Source: Micromonospora musae
GTDB lineage: Bacteria > Actinomycetota > Actinomycetes > Mycobacteriales > Micromonosporaceae
Length of the DNA stretch: 64,000 bases
Direction: 5' to 3'
Assembly: GCF_003626635.1 (NCBI RefSeq)
Contig: NZ_RAZT01000017.1
Coordinates: 1 to 64,000 of the forward strand
Positions 32,843 through 41,148 of the stretch are shown here, piece after piece; positions within the stretch are counted from its first letter, which is position 1; every line of letters begins with the position of its first letter. Position numbers and translations under genes: made by a program. Under the pieces are notes generated by a model that worked only from the letters and a program-made list of their open reading frames with translations, was not told the DNA's origin and made no database searches.

Positions 32843-32971
32843 CCGCCGGCGCCGCATCACCGTGATCCCTTCGACCGCATGCTGGTGGCGCAAGCGATCA
32901 CCGAGAGTCTGACCCTCGCCTCCCGCGACGCCTCGATAGCGCTGTACGACGTGGACGTTCTCAAGGTGTGA
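32843..32971 (+). pseudogene. Remnant of a VapC-type PIN toxin
   Basis: These 42 codons encode the C-terminal end of a PIN domain: APHHRDPFDRMLVAQA followed by ITESLTLASRDASIALYDV and a stop. The catalytic Asp of HHRDPFDRM and the last Asp are kept, but the N-terminal two thirds of the toxin and any antitoxin are gone; upstream codons in this frame show no PIN sequence and no start. It is a decayed VapBC module directly after the MarR gene. The following 244 nt to the next gene hold no gene I can support. Confidence 0.75.
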
Positions 32972-33215
32972 TCGCACGACGGCGAAGAAGGCTGTGGGCC
33001 AGGTCCACCCCGAGGTATTCCACCCCGCGGCAAGCGCCGGTCCGCTGACCGGGCAGCACGGCCGGGTCATCGGAACGGCGAGCCGGGGCACGACCAGGTG
33101 CCCGTGTCCCGCGATCGTCCGCGTGGGCAGGTGCCAGGCTTCTTGGTGCCTGGTTCACCGAGACCCTCTGGCGCGGGATTCATGGGCTCCTCGACGCGCC
33201 CCATGGCATCTGCTC

Positions 33216-34130
33216 CTACGGCGTCAGGATGATTTTTCCGGCGGCGTGTCCGGACTCGAGCGTGCGTTGGGCGTCGGTGGCGCGTTCCAGGGGAAAGGTG
33301 GCGCCGATTCGGATGGTGAGGTCGCCGGCTTCGACCATGTGGGTCAGGGCGCGCAGGTCGTCGAGGTCGAGTCGGGCGTAGACCGTGGTGGCGCCAGGGT
33401 GTACGTCGGCGATGGTGACCGCCCGCACGTTCGGCTTCCCCACGTCGGAGGTGGCCGCGAGGGCACCCCGGCCTGCGGCGTCGAAGACCGCGTCGACGCC
33501 CTCCGGCGCGTGGCCGCGTACCCGTTCGGCCAGGCCGGGACCGTAGGCGACCGGGCTGACGCCGAGTGAGCGCAGGTAGTCGTGGTTGCCCACCGAGGCG
33601 GTGCCGATGACCGTGGCGCCGGTCGCGACGGCGATCTGGGCCGCGATGGAGCCGACCCCACCGCCGGCGGCGTGGACCAGGACGGTTTCGCCGGGCGCGA
33701 CGCGGAGATGGTGAACCATGCCCTGGTACGCGGTGAGCCCGGCCAGCGGCAGCCCGGCCGCCTGCGCCCAACTGGCGTTGCTTGGCTTGCGTACGAGGGT
33801 GTGCACCGGTGCGGAGACGAGTTCCGCGTAGCTGCCGTGGTGCAGGACCGACTCGCGGAGGTAGCCGATGACCTCATCGCCCTCGGCGAACTCGGTGACA
33901 CCGGGCCCGACCTGCTCTACGACGCCGGCAACATCCCAGCCGGGTACGACCGGAAAGAGGGTGTCCATCGCCTCGGCCAGGGCCCCGGCTCGGATCAGGT
34001 TGTCCGCCGGGTTGAGGCCGGCGGCTCTGACGCGGATCAGGACACTGTCCTGCTGCATCTTCGGGGGCGGTAGTTCCGCGAGTTCGAGGACGTCAGGGCC
34101 GCCGAAGCGGCGGTAGACGATAGCTTTCAC
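33216..34130 (-). CDS. NADPH:quinone reductase-type zinc-independent alcohol dehydrogenase
   Basis: A 304-aa medium-chain dehydrogenase/reductase. The GroES-like half starts IVYRRFGGPDVLELAELPPP and has VRAAGLNPADNLIRAG. The nucleotide fold has VHAAGGGVGSIAAQIAVATG and the C-terminal GHAAGKIILTP. No zinc-binding Cys cluster is present, so it is a quinone oxidoreductase-like enzyme using NADPH, reducing quinones or enones. The GTG at 34130 has GAGGGA 6 nt upstream. It lies downstream of the SnoaL-like gene in the same direction, but a hairpin (34190-34224) separates them. Confidence 0.88.
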   Translation of the reverse strand: MKAIVYRRFGGPDVLELAELPPPKMQQDSVLIRVRAAGLNPADNLIRAGALAEAMDTLFPVVPGWDVAGVVEQVGPGVTEFAEGDEVIGYLRESVLHHGSYAELVSAPVHTLVRKPSNASWAQAAGLPLAGLTAYQGMVHHLRVAPGETVLVHAAGGGVGSIAAQIAVATGATVIGTASVGNHDYLRSLGVSPVAYGPGLAERVRGHAPEGVDAVFDAAGRGALAATSDVGKPNVRAVTIADVHPGATTVYARLDLDDLRALTHMVEAGDLTIRIGATFPLERATDAQRTLESGHAAGKIILTP

Positions 34131-34189
34131 AGTGATCCCTCGTGAGTACGCGGCACGGCGCACTGAGCGGCCGTGCGGATGACGTTGTG

Positions 34190-34224
34190 GCCGGCCCGCA
34201 CCCAACCCTCGGGTGCGGGCCGGC
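34190..34224 (-). terminator. Hairpin after the SnoaL-like gene
   Basis: A perfect 14-bp stem GCCGGCCCGCACCC (34190-34203) / 34211-34224 with a 7-nt loop, 11 nt after the stop of the SnoaL-like gene on the minus strand. Confidence 0.75.
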
Positions 34225-34235
34225 TGTGGGCGAGG

Positions 34236-34736
34236 TCAGGCGCCCGGGATGGCGAACGGCAGGTCGTTGCGGACCCGGTGGTGCGTGATCTTCCATTCGC
34301 CGTCGATCTTGCGAAGGTCGGTCTCGTAGTAGCCGCTCTCGGTCACCTGCACGGTGCCCTGAACGCCACGCGCGCCCTCGGGCCAGCCGCCGGCCGGCCG
34401 CTCGTCTGCCCGGGTCTCGAAGACCACGAACTGGGCGCTGAAGTGGGCGGTGTCACCGTTGACGTCGATGATGTGATCGGCGGTGACGTGGTGGCTGGTT
34501 CCGCGCGGAGGGTGCGGGGCCATGAAGTTCTCCACCGCATACTTGACAGCGGCCGGGCCCTTGAGTGGTTCCCCGTTGGGCTCCCAGTTGAACTCCCGGC
34601 TGTCCGGGTAGACCTTGTTGTAGATCTCCGTCGTCGAGTCCTCGGCGAAGAGTGCGGCCTGGGCCGCGCCGTCCCGCCGGTCGGTCGCCCGGACGTATCG
34701 GGCGAATACCTCGGCGACCTTGCGCTCGTCGCTCAT
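34236..34736 (-). CDS. SnoaL-like/NTF2-fold protein
   Basis: A 166-aa protein with the cone-shaped NTF2 fold: the starting helix VAEVFARYVRATDRRDGAAQAALFAEDS, a sheet with AVKYAVENFMAP and HVTADHIIDVNGDTAHFSAQF, and the closing strands SGYYETDLRKIDGEWKITHH. The pocket His and Asp positions match SnoaL-like isomerases or hydratases, but no substrate can be assigned. The divergent MarR gene starts 126 bp away and two palindromic operators lie between, so repression by that regulator is likely. Confidence 0.82.
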   Translation of the reverse strand: MSDERKVAEVFARYVRATDRRDGAAQAALFAEDSTTEIYNKVYPDSREFNWEPNGEPLKGPAAVKYAVENFMAPHPPRGTSHHVTADHIIDVNGDTAHFSAQFVVFETRADERPAGGWPEGARGVQGTVQVTESGYYETDLRKIDGEWKITHHRVRNDLPFAIPGA

Positions 34737-34792
34737 CGTGGAGTCCTTTCGTCATGCCCTGGTGGAGGGGGAAGCTCCGCCCGAACAGTACT

Positions 34793-34844
34793 TGAGACTC
34801 TCATGCAATTTCCTGGAGTGTGGCCGGAATCTCTGAGACTCTCA
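34793..34844. promoter_or_regulatory. Tandem palindromic operators between SnoaL and MarR genes
   Basis: Two identical 11-bp palindromes TGAGACTCTCA lie at 34793-34803 and 34834-34844, with centres 41 bp apart (about four helical turns). Outer flanks (TACT... and ...AAGTA) extend the mirror symmetry. On the plus strand TATGTT (34847-34852) sits just beyond the second copy and 9 nt before the MarR GTG. Confidence 0.7.
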
Positions 34845-34861
34845 AGTATGTTGGGAAGGAG

Positions 34862-35347
34862 GTGACCTACGATGAATCGGTGCGACCGACCCACCCCTAC
34901 ACCGGTGAACGCCTCGAAGGAGACCTGGCGCGAGGAATCTTCCCCGAGGTCCGGTTTGCCATGCTGCAGTTCGTCGGCGAATATCTGCTCGACTTCGAGC
35001 GAGCCGCCCAGGCGGCCGGGATGAGCCTGGCTCAGGTACGGGTGCTGGGGTTCGCCGCGGTGAAGCCGTCCTCCATGCGGGAGATCGCCGAGCAGTTCGG
35101 CTGCGACCCCTCCAACCTGACCGCCAAGGTCGATCGGCTGGTCGAGCTGGGTTACGTCGAGCGTCGCGCCGACGACAAGGACGGGCGGGTCAAGGTGGTC
35201 GCGGCGACTCCGGCCGGCGTGCAGGCCTCCGCCGACCTCTGCCGCAGCCGCGAATGGCTGGCCTCGGTCCTCACCGGCCTCGACGATGACGAGATCGGCA
35301 CGGTTAGGACCGCCCTGGGGCTGCTGCTTCGCGAGCGCGACCACTAG
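34862..35347 (+). CDS. MarR family regulator
   Basis: A 161-aa MarR protein. The N-terminal dimer part includes FAMLQFVGEYLLDFERAAQAAG. The winged helix is LAQVRVLGFAAVKPSSMREIAE, the recognition helix CDPSNLTAKVDRLVELGYV and the wing RRADDKDGRVKVVAAT. It probably represses itself and the divergent SnoaL-like gene through the paired palindromes. I chose the GTG at 34862 (leaderless, 9 nt after TATGTT) rather than the GTG at 34820, which lies between the operators. Confidence 0.85.
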   Translation: MTYDESVRPTHPYTGERLEGDLARGIFPEVRFAMLQFVGEYLLDFERAAQAAGMSLAQVRVLGFAAVKPSSMREIAEQFGCDPSNLTAKVDRLVELGYVERRADDKDGRVKVVAATPAGVQASADLCRSREWLASVLTGLDDDEIGTVRTALGLLLRERDH

Positions 35348-35414
35348 GGCTGACAGAACCCTCACGCTGCGCTACCCGTTGACGCGGGCGGGACGAATTC
35401 GGGAAGCTGTCTCG

Positions 35415-36170
35415 ATGCCTGCTGCGTACGCCCAGAGTGACCAGTTCCGTGGTGCCCGCATCCACCTGAGCGATCTTGCCGGCCTTGAGATTCGCGATTG
35501 CGAGGTCAGCGGCCTGAAGATCGTGGACTGCTACGGCAGCGACGTCTACCTCGCCGGCGCCTTCGAGCGGATCGTCGTCAACGACGTCGATGTGACCGCC
35601 TACGTCGAGGCCGAGCTCGACCGGCAGCATCCCACCCGGGTGTTGGCGCGTGACGCCGCGTCCGCCGTCGACTACCGGGCCGCTTGGGATGCCATCGAGA
35701 CGCAATGGGAGGCGACGCTCGACCGCGCCAGGCTCCTGCCCGAGGCCAAGCTGCACGAGCAGGTCAACGGCGAGTGGTCGTTCGTCGAGACCCAACGACA
35801 CCTGCTGATGGCCGCCGATGCCTGGCTCGGTAATGCCGTGCTCGAGGAGGATGCGCCGTACCACCCGTTGGGCCTTCCACACGGCGGGATGCCCTCCGAC
35901 GCGGCGGCGAAGCTCGGGCTCACCCTCGAAGCCAGCCCGACGCTCGACGAGGTACTCGCACCGCGGTTCGCTCGCATGGCCACGATGCGGCGTGCCGTCG
36001 ACGGGCTCACCGAGGCCGAGCTCGATCGGGTGTGTGGTCGCAAGCCGGCGGACCCGTATCCGGACCGGGAGTACGTCGTGCGCCGCTGCCTCAAGGTGGT
36101 GCTCAAGGAAGAGGCCGAGCATCACCGTTACGCGGTACGCGACCTCGCCGTGCTCGAGACCGGTGCCTGA
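35415..36170 (+). CDS. DinB-like protein with pentapeptide-like N-terminus
   Basis: A 251-aa protein in two parts. Residues 10-60 read like short pentapeptide-type repeats (FRGARIHLSDLAGLEIRDCE, VSGLKIVDCYGSDVYLAGAF). The rest is a DinB-type four-helix bundle with WDAIETQWEATLDRARLLPE, the His-bearing VETQRHLLMAADAWLG and the C-terminal LKVVLKEEAEHHRYAVRDL, whose His residues would complete a metal site. DinB proteins are metal-dependent thiol transferases or of unknown role. TTGACG at 35379-35384 may be its -35 box. It lies 67 nt after the MarR gene and may share its transcript. Confidence 0.83.
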   Translation: MPAAYAQSDQFRGARIHLSDLAGLEIRDCEVSGLKIVDCYGSDVYLAGAFERIVVNDVDVTAYVEAELDRQHPTRVLARDAASAVDYRAAWDAIETQWEATLDRARLLPEAKLHEQVNGEWSFVETQRHLLMAADAWLGNAVLEEDAPYHPLGLPHGGMPSDAAAKLGLTLEASPTLDEVLAPRFARMATMRRAVDGLTEAELDRVCGRKPADPYPDREYVVRRCLKVVLKEEAEHHRYAVRDLAVLETGA

Positions 36171-36195
36171 ACCGGATGGATGCGGACCGCATCTG

Positions 36196-37473
36196 CTAGG
36201 CGGACGGGGAGGGGGCCTCCGGTGGGCGGCCGGCGGCGCGTCGCGCGTCCGCAACGGCGACCCCGAGCAGCACGGCCGCTGCGGCGAGGGCGGCCAGCAG
36301 CGGCGGGCCGAAGAACAGCGGCGGCGCCAGCAGGACCAGAACGCCGATGCCGACGAGCCGACGCACGGCGAGCCGGTCGAAGACGACCCGTTCCAACCGA
36401 CTGCGACCGAACAGGAAGAGCGCCGGCCCGCCGAGGATGACCACGAGCCAGGCCGGCAGGGAGGGCCCCCCGGGATGCGCCAACACGATTTCCGAGCCGG
36501 CCGCGGTCAAGGTGATGCCGAGCACCATGAGCAGATGGGCCACGCCGACGATCCCGCCGGCAGCTGCCCGGTTCGACGACATCTCGACGGCCTCGGCCAG
36601 CACCTGGCCCGCGCGATAGAAGTAGATCCGCCACATCAGCACGGAGGACAGGAACGTGACCACCAGGGCCGACTTTGCGGCGAACGTGGCGGGGTGATTG
36701 GCGTAGGTGAGGCCTATGGACAGCACCGTCTCGCCGAGCGCGATCAACAACAGTTGCTGGTAGCGCTCGGGGAGGTGTCGACTGCTGGCCATCGCCCACG
36801 CGCTGGTAGGCGGTCGGCCCATACCGGGCAGGGGCCATCTGAACCGTGCCACGACCAGGTCCACGGTAATGGCGATCGCCCACAGGGCGATCCGGTGGTT
36901 TCCGTGCATCGCCGCCCCGGCGAGCCAGATGACGCCGGAGATGCCGGCCCAGATGGCCAGGCGGGTGTAGAGAGCGCGCACGTTCTCGTGCTCCCGTAAC
37001 AACGGGCGGAGCACCAGGGGGCGTCCGACGTGCAGCACAACGTACACGATCGCGAAGGTGGCACCGCGTTGCTCGAACTCGTACAGGGACGTCGCCATGA
37101 TCAGCAGGCCGAACGCGCTGACCAGGACCAGCAGCTGAATCCAGCGGTTGCGGTAGTCGAACCGGCTGGTGACGTACGCCGTGGTCGTCCACAGCCACAG
37201 CAACGGCAGGGCCAGAACGAACGTGTACAGCAGCGACAACCAGCGCACGCTCACGTTGTCGGAGAGAAGGTCCGGCCCCATCCGGCTGACGACCCCGACC
37301 AGGGCGAAGACCAGCACCAGGTCGAAGAACAGCTCCAGGAAGCTGGCCTGCTGCGCGTCCTCCGCGCCGCGCAGGATGCCCCCGGCCGCCGCCGGCTTCC
37401 ATGGTCGCCCCATCCGACCATGGTCGCGTGATGAATGTCCTTTACGCGCAGATTCCGCCCGCTCCATGGACAT
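36196..37473 (-). CDS. ltrA: Low temperature requirement A (LtrA) family membrane protein
   Basis: A 425-aa protein with about twelve membrane spans. The family signature is ASFLELFFDLVLVFALVGV near residue 50, followed by YTFVLALPLLWLWTTTAYV and, later, YQQLLLIALGETVLSIGLTY. The C-terminal spans end in LLAALAAAAVLLGVAVADAR. Function is unknown in most bacteria; Listeria LtrA is linked to growth in the cold. I start it at the ATG at 37473, which has AGGAG 9 nt upstream; longer frames read into the tRNA gene. Confidence 0.88.
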   Translation of the reverse strand: MSMERAESARKGHSSRDHGRMGRPWKPAAAGGILRGAEDAQQASFLELFFDLVLVFALVGVVSRMGPDLLSDNVSVRWLSLLYTFVLALPLLWLWTTTAYVTSRFDYRNRWIQLLVLVSAFGLLIMATSLYEFEQRGATFAIVYVVLHVGRPLVLRPLLREHENVRALYTRLAIWAGISGVIWLAGAAMHGNHRIALWAIAITVDLVVARFRWPLPGMGRPPTSAWAMASSRHLPERYQQLLLIALGETVLSIGLTYANHPATFAAKSALVVTFLSSVLMWRIYFYRAGQVLAEAVEMSSNRAAAGGIVGVAHLLMVLGITLTAAGSEIVLAHPGGPSLPAWLVVILGGPALFLFGRSRLERVVFDRLAVRRLVGIGVLVLLAPPLFFGPPLLAALAAAAVLLGVAVADARRAAGRPPEAPSPSA

Positions 37474-37517
37474 GAGCGGCGCTCCTGCTTGGCTACCTCC
37501 GAGGTCTGCAACGACGA

Positions 37518-37547
37518 AGGGCGTCCGTCTTGTCAGACGAACGCCCT
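37518..37547 (-). terminator. Terminator after the tRNA gene
   Basis: A hairpin of 7 + 5 bp with one internal mismatch (AGGGCGT 37518-37524 and CGTCT 37526-37530 pairing with 37535-37539 and 37541-37547), loop TGTC. It lies 12 nt past the tRNA 3' end on the minus strand. Confidence 0.65.
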
Positions 37548-37559
37548 GATCGCGAAGGG

Positions 37560-37632
37560 TGGAGCCGAGGGGACTCGAACCCCTGACCCCCACACTGCCA
37601 GTGTGGTGCGCTACCAGCTGCGCCACGGCCCC
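37560..37632 (-). tRNA. tRNA-Ala (GGC)
   Basis: A 73-nt minus-strand sequence folds into a full cloverleaf: acceptor GGGGCCG/CGGCTCC with one G-U pair, D arm GCGC-8-GCGC, anticodon stem CCACA/TGTGG with loop CTGGCAG giving anticodon GGC, and T arm AGGGG-TTCGAGT-CCCCT. The discriminator is A. CCA is not encoded. Confidence 0.95.
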
Positions 37633-37774
37633 TTGCTGTTGTCCCGGTCGCCCGGGCACTGGCGAAACTATACACATGGCGGCCGCCGGGGTCATCTCGC
37701 GGGGTCCCCGTCCGCGCCGACCGGCGGGGCGGCCCGAAGGCCGGGCCCGACCACCTGACGATCGGCCCCGCAGG

Positions 37775-38329
37775 TCAGTTGAGCGCCACGTCCGGCGGAA
37801 AGTGGGCCACCGCGGCCATCATTCCGCCCTGGCGGCGCAGCACCATCGGCCACAGGTCGTCGGGACGGTCGACGAAGGCGTCGCCGGGCAGCGCGTCGAG
37901 CACGAACCAGGACCCCTCCTCGATCTCCTGCTCCAACTGCCCCGCGCCCCAGCCCGAGTAGCCGGCGAAGACCCGGATCCCGCCGATGTTCTCCCGCAGC
38001 CGCTCCGGGTCGACCGAGAGGTCGATCGTGCCGACCGCGCCGGAGATCTGGTGGAAGCCCTTGACCCGCTTGATGGGGTGGCGCATCCGGGCCAGGCAGA
38101 TCGCGCTGTCGGGCTGCACCGGGCCGCCCTCGAAGAGCACGGCCGGGTGGCGGGCCAGGTCGCTCCAGTCGCCGAGCACGTCGGCGACCGGCACCTCGGT
38201 GGCCCGGTTGAGCACCACACCGAGCGCGCCGCCCGGCTCGTGCGCAACCAGAAGCACCACCGTACGGTCGAAGTTCGGGTCCTTCAGCGCCGGAGTCGCG
38301 ACCAGCAGCCGCCCGGTCATCGACTCCAT
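37775..38329 (-). CDS. YqgE/AlgH family protein
   Basis: A 184-aa protein that matches YqgE over its whole length: MTGRLLVATPALKDPNFDRT, VVLLVAHEPGGALGVVLNR, the GGPV strand in VLFEGGPVQPDS and the C-terminal AGYSGWGAGQLEQEIEEGSW. The fold is known; the biochemical role is not, although AlgH in Pseudomonas was linked to alginate regulation. It is cytoplasmic. The start is ambiguous: I use the ATG at 38329, where the family begins, but in-frame starts exist at 38365 and 38374. Monocistronic. Confidence 0.9.
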   Translation of the reverse strand: MESMTGRLLVATPALKDPNFDRTVVLLVAHEPGGALGVVLNRATEVPVADVLGDWSDLARHPAVLFEGGPVQPDSAICLARMRHPIKRVKGFHQISGAVGTIDLSVDPERLRENIGGIRVFAGYSGWGAGQLEQEIEEGSWFVLDALPGDAFVDRPDDLWPMVLRRQGGMMAAVAHFPPDVALN

Positions 38330-38525
38330 CGCCCGCCCGCCGATCGCCTGGCCCTCTCCGTGCATCTCACACACCCGTCACCTGCGCGCCGCAGCACAGG
38401 AATCGTCGCCATTAGCGCCGGTCGGCACCCGCGCTGTCAACGCCATGCCTGGCACCATAGCTTGCGGTAGGGGTGGTCGCTAAGGTCTGAGCGGCGGTGA
38501 TCGGACGCTGGAGAGGATGCGACAG

Positions 38526-39344
38526 ATGAGCCCTACAGCCGAACTCGCGGTGATCGGCGGCTCCGGCCTCTACGCCCTCCTGGACGCGGCCGCCGAGCAC
38601 GAGCTGGAGACGCCGTACGGGCCACCGTCGGACACGATCACGATCGCCGAGGTGGGCGGCCGGCGGGTGGCGTTCCTGCCCCGACACGGCCGCGATCACC
38701 AGCATCCGCCGCACCTGATCCCGTACCGGGCGAATCTCTGGGCGCTGCGATCGCTCGGGGTGCGCCAGGTGCTCGCGCCGTGCGCCGTGGGCAGCCTGCG
38801 CCCGGAGTTCGGCCCCGGCACGTTCGTCGTGCCCGACCAGCTCGTCGACCGCACCAGCGGGCGGGCCCAGACATACTACGACAGGGGCGCGGTGCACGTG
38901 CCCTTCGCCGACCCGTACTGCCCGAACGGCCGCCGTACGCTGCTCGCCGCCACCGGAGCCCGCGGGGTGGCGGCGGTGGACGGCGGCACGGTCGTGGTGG
39001 TCGAGGGGCCGCGCTTCTCCACCCGCGCCGAATCGCGGTGGTACGCCTCGATGGGCGCGACGGTGGTCAACATGACCGGCCACCCGGAGGCGGTGCTCGC
39101 CCGCGAGCTGGCGCTCTGCTACACCTCGATCGCGCTCGTCACCGACCTGGACGCCGGGCTCGTCTCCGGCGAGTCGGTGACCCAGGCCGAGGTGTTCCGG
39201 GTCTTCGGCGAGAACACCGACCGGCTGCGGGCGGTGCTGCTCGACGCGCTCGCCGCGCTCCCGACCGAACGGGACTGCGCCTGCGGGCACGCGCTCGACG
39301 GGATCGAGCTGCCCTTCGCGCTGCCTGACGGATCACAGCGCTGA
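38526..39344 (+). CDS. mtnP: S-methyl-5'-thioadenosine (or thioinosine) phosphorylase
   Basis: A 272-aa purine nucleoside phosphorylase fold enzyme that splits methylthioadenosine to a purine and methylthioribose-1-phosphate during methionine salvage and polyamine metabolism. Phosphate-binding and substrate motifs are visible: IGGSGLYALL, FLPRHGRDHQHPPHLIPYRA, APCAVGSL and VVVEGPRFSTRAESRWY. The purine site NMTGHPEAVLARELALCY is closer to inosine-type enzymes than to classical MTAP, so specificity is open. GGAGAGG lies 9 nt before the ATG at 38526. Confidence 0.9.
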   Translation: MSPTAELAVIGGSGLYALLDAAAEHELETPYGPPSDTITIAEVGGRRVAFLPRHGRDHQHPPHLIPYRANLWALRSLGVRQVLAPCAVGSLRPEFGPGTFVVPDQLVDRTSGRAQTYYDRGAVHVPFADPYCPNGRRTLLAATGARGVAAVDGGTVVVVEGPRFSTRAESRWYASMGATVVNMTGHPEAVLARELALCYTSIALVTDLDAGLVSGESVTQAEVFRVFGENTDRLRAVLLDALAALPTERDCACGHALDGIELPFALPDGSQR

Positions 39345-39451
39345 CGAATTGCCCGAAGTAACCGAGCTGTCCCGATAGATTCGAGAGGTTCGGGGGTAGC
39401 CGGCCACTCCGGCGAGCCGCAGCACGCGCCGCGACACGGAGGCAGGTGGCG

Positions 39452-41047
39452 ATGGCAACGGTCCGGGACACGACGTACGACCTGTTGCGCGACCTCGGGA
39501 TGACGACCGTCTTCGGTAATCCCGGCTCCACCGAGGAGCCGTTCCTGCAGGAGTTCCCCGCCGACTTCCACTACGTCCTCGCGCTGCACGAAGCGTCCGC
39601 GGTCGGCATGGCCGACGGGTACGCCCAGGCCACCGGCCGTCCGGCGCACATCAACCTGCACACCGCGCCGGGCACCGGCAACGGCATGGGAAACCTGGTC
39701 ACCGCCTGGCACAACAAGACGCCGCTGATCGTCACCGCCGGCCAGCAGACCCGGGAGATGCTGCTGCTCGAACCCCGGCTGACGAACCGCCGGGCCGCGG
39801 AGCTCACCCAGCCGTACGTGAAGTGGGCCTACGAGCCGGTCCGCGCCCAGGACATCCCGGCCGCGCTGCTGCGGGCGTACGCGACCGCAGTGCAGCCACC
39901 CGCCGGGCCGGTCTTCCTCTCGCTGCCGCTCGACGACTGGGCGCAGCCCGCCGACCCGCCCCCACCGCTGCGCTCGGTGGCCACCCGGTACGCACCCGAC
40001 CCGGAGCAGCTGGGGCACTTCGCCGCCGTGCTCGCCGCGAGTCGCTCCCCCGCGCTGGTCTTCGGCGCGGCCGTGGACCGGGCCGACGGCTGGGCCCTGG
40101 CGACCGCGCTGGCCGAACGGCTCGCCGCCCCGGCCTGGTCGGCACCGGCACCCGAGCGGGCCGGTTTCCCGGAGGACCACTCGCACTACCGGGGCGTGCT
40201 GCCGTTCGCCATCGGCCCGCTCGCGGAGGCGATCAAGGGTCACGACACCGTGCTGGTGGTCGGCGCCCCGGTCTTCCGCTACTACCCGTACGTCCCGGGG
40301 TCCTACCTGCCCGACGGGGCGCGGCTGCTGCACGTCACGGACGACCCGGACGAGGCCGCCCGGGCACCGGTCGGGGACAGCCTGCTGGCCGACTCGGCAC
40401 TGGCCCTGGCCGCGCTGGTCGACCTGTTGCCGGCGGCCGACCGTCCGCCGCCGCAGCCCCGACCGACGCCGACGCCGCCGGAGGTCACCCGCCCGCTCAG
40501 CGCGGACGCGCTCTTCGCGGCGCTGGCCCGGAACTGGCCGCAGGACGGGGTGCTGGTCCAGGAGACACCGTCGAACCTGCCCGCCCTGCGTCGCCATTTG
40601 CGGATCACCCGACCGGCGTCGTACTTCACCATGGCCAGCGGTGGGCTGGGGTACGGGCTGCCGGCCGCCGTGGGGGTGGCGCTTGCGGAGCGGGACACCG
40701 GACGCGAGCGACCGGTGATCGCGGTGATCGGCGACGGCTCCTTCCACTACTCCGTGCAGGCGCTCTGGACCGCCGCGCGGCTGCGGCTGCCGCTCGTCGT
40801 CGTGGTGCCGGTCAACCAGCAGTACGCGATCCTGAAGGCGTTCGCGGAGCTGAAGGAGACGCCGGGGGTTCCCGGCCTGGACCTGCCGGGCCTGGACATC
40901 ACGGCGGTCGCCGGAGGGTACGGCTGCGCCACGGCGGTGGTGGAGACACCGGAGCAGCTCGCCGACGCGCTCGCCGTCGCGCTGCGACGGGACGGCCCGA
41001 CAGTGCTCCCGGTGCCGATCACCACCGACCTGCCTCGGATCATCTGA
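39452..41047 (+). CDS. mdlC: Thiamine-diphosphate-dependent decarboxylase (benzoylformate decarboxylase type)
   Basis: A 531-aa ThDP enzyme. The N-terminal PYR domain has TTVFGNPGSTEEPFLQEFP and the catalytic Glu in LALHEASAVGMADGYA. The PP domain carries GDGSFHYSVQALWTAARL and VVPVNQQYAILK, the metal and ThDP motif. MASGGLGYGLPAAVGVAL is also typical. The overall match is to benzoylformate decarboxylases, which convert phenylglyoxylate to benzaldehyde, but substrate specificity in this family cannot be read from motifs, and no mandelate genes are nearby. GGAGG lies 9 nt before the ATG. Monocistronic. Confidence 0.86.
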   Translation: MATVRDTTYDLLRDLGMTTVFGNPGSTEEPFLQEFPADFHYVLALHEASAVGMADGYAQATGRPAHINLHTAPGTGNGMGNLVTAWHNKTPLIVTAGQQTREMLLLEPRLTNRRAAELTQPYVKWAYEPVRAQDIPAALLRAYATAVQPPAGPVFLSLPLDDWAQPADPPPPLRSVATRYAPDPEQLGHFAAVLAASRSPALVFGAAVDRADGWALATALAERLAAPAWSAPAPERAGFPEDHSHYRGVLPFAIGPLAEAIKGHDTVLVVGAPVFRYYPYVPGSYLPDGARLLHVTDDPDEAARAPVGDSLLADSALALAALVDLLPAADRPPPQPRPTPTPPEVTRPLSADALFAALARNWPQDGVLVQETPSNLPALRRHLRITRPASYFTMASGGLGYGLPAAVGVALAERDTGRERPVIAVIGDGSFHYSVQALWTAARLRLPLVVVVPVNQQYAILKAFAELKETPGVPGLDLPGLDITAVAGGYGCATAVVETPEQLADALAVALRRDGPTVLPVPITTDLPRII

Positions 41048-41105
41048 CGCCCGCTTCCCTGGGTGGGCCGAGCCGCCGCACCGACCGCCGGCACCGGCTC
41101 AGTAC

Positions 41106-41139
41106 GCCAGCGGCCGCCGAAGCGGAGCGGCCCGCTGGC
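41106..41139. terminator. Imperfect hairpin between convergent genes
   Basis: An 8-bp stem GCCAGCGG (41106-41113) / 41132-41139 with additional GC pairing inside the 18-nt loop. It separates the decarboxylase gene from the convergent lipoprotein gene. Weaker than the other hairpins. Confidence 0.45.
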
Positions 41140-41148
41140 TCGACGAGT

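Noticed and set aside
32972..33215. A transposase fragment between the VapC remnant and the quinone reductase
   Set aside because: Short open frames exist on both strands, but none shows a DDE or other transposase motif that I can recognise.
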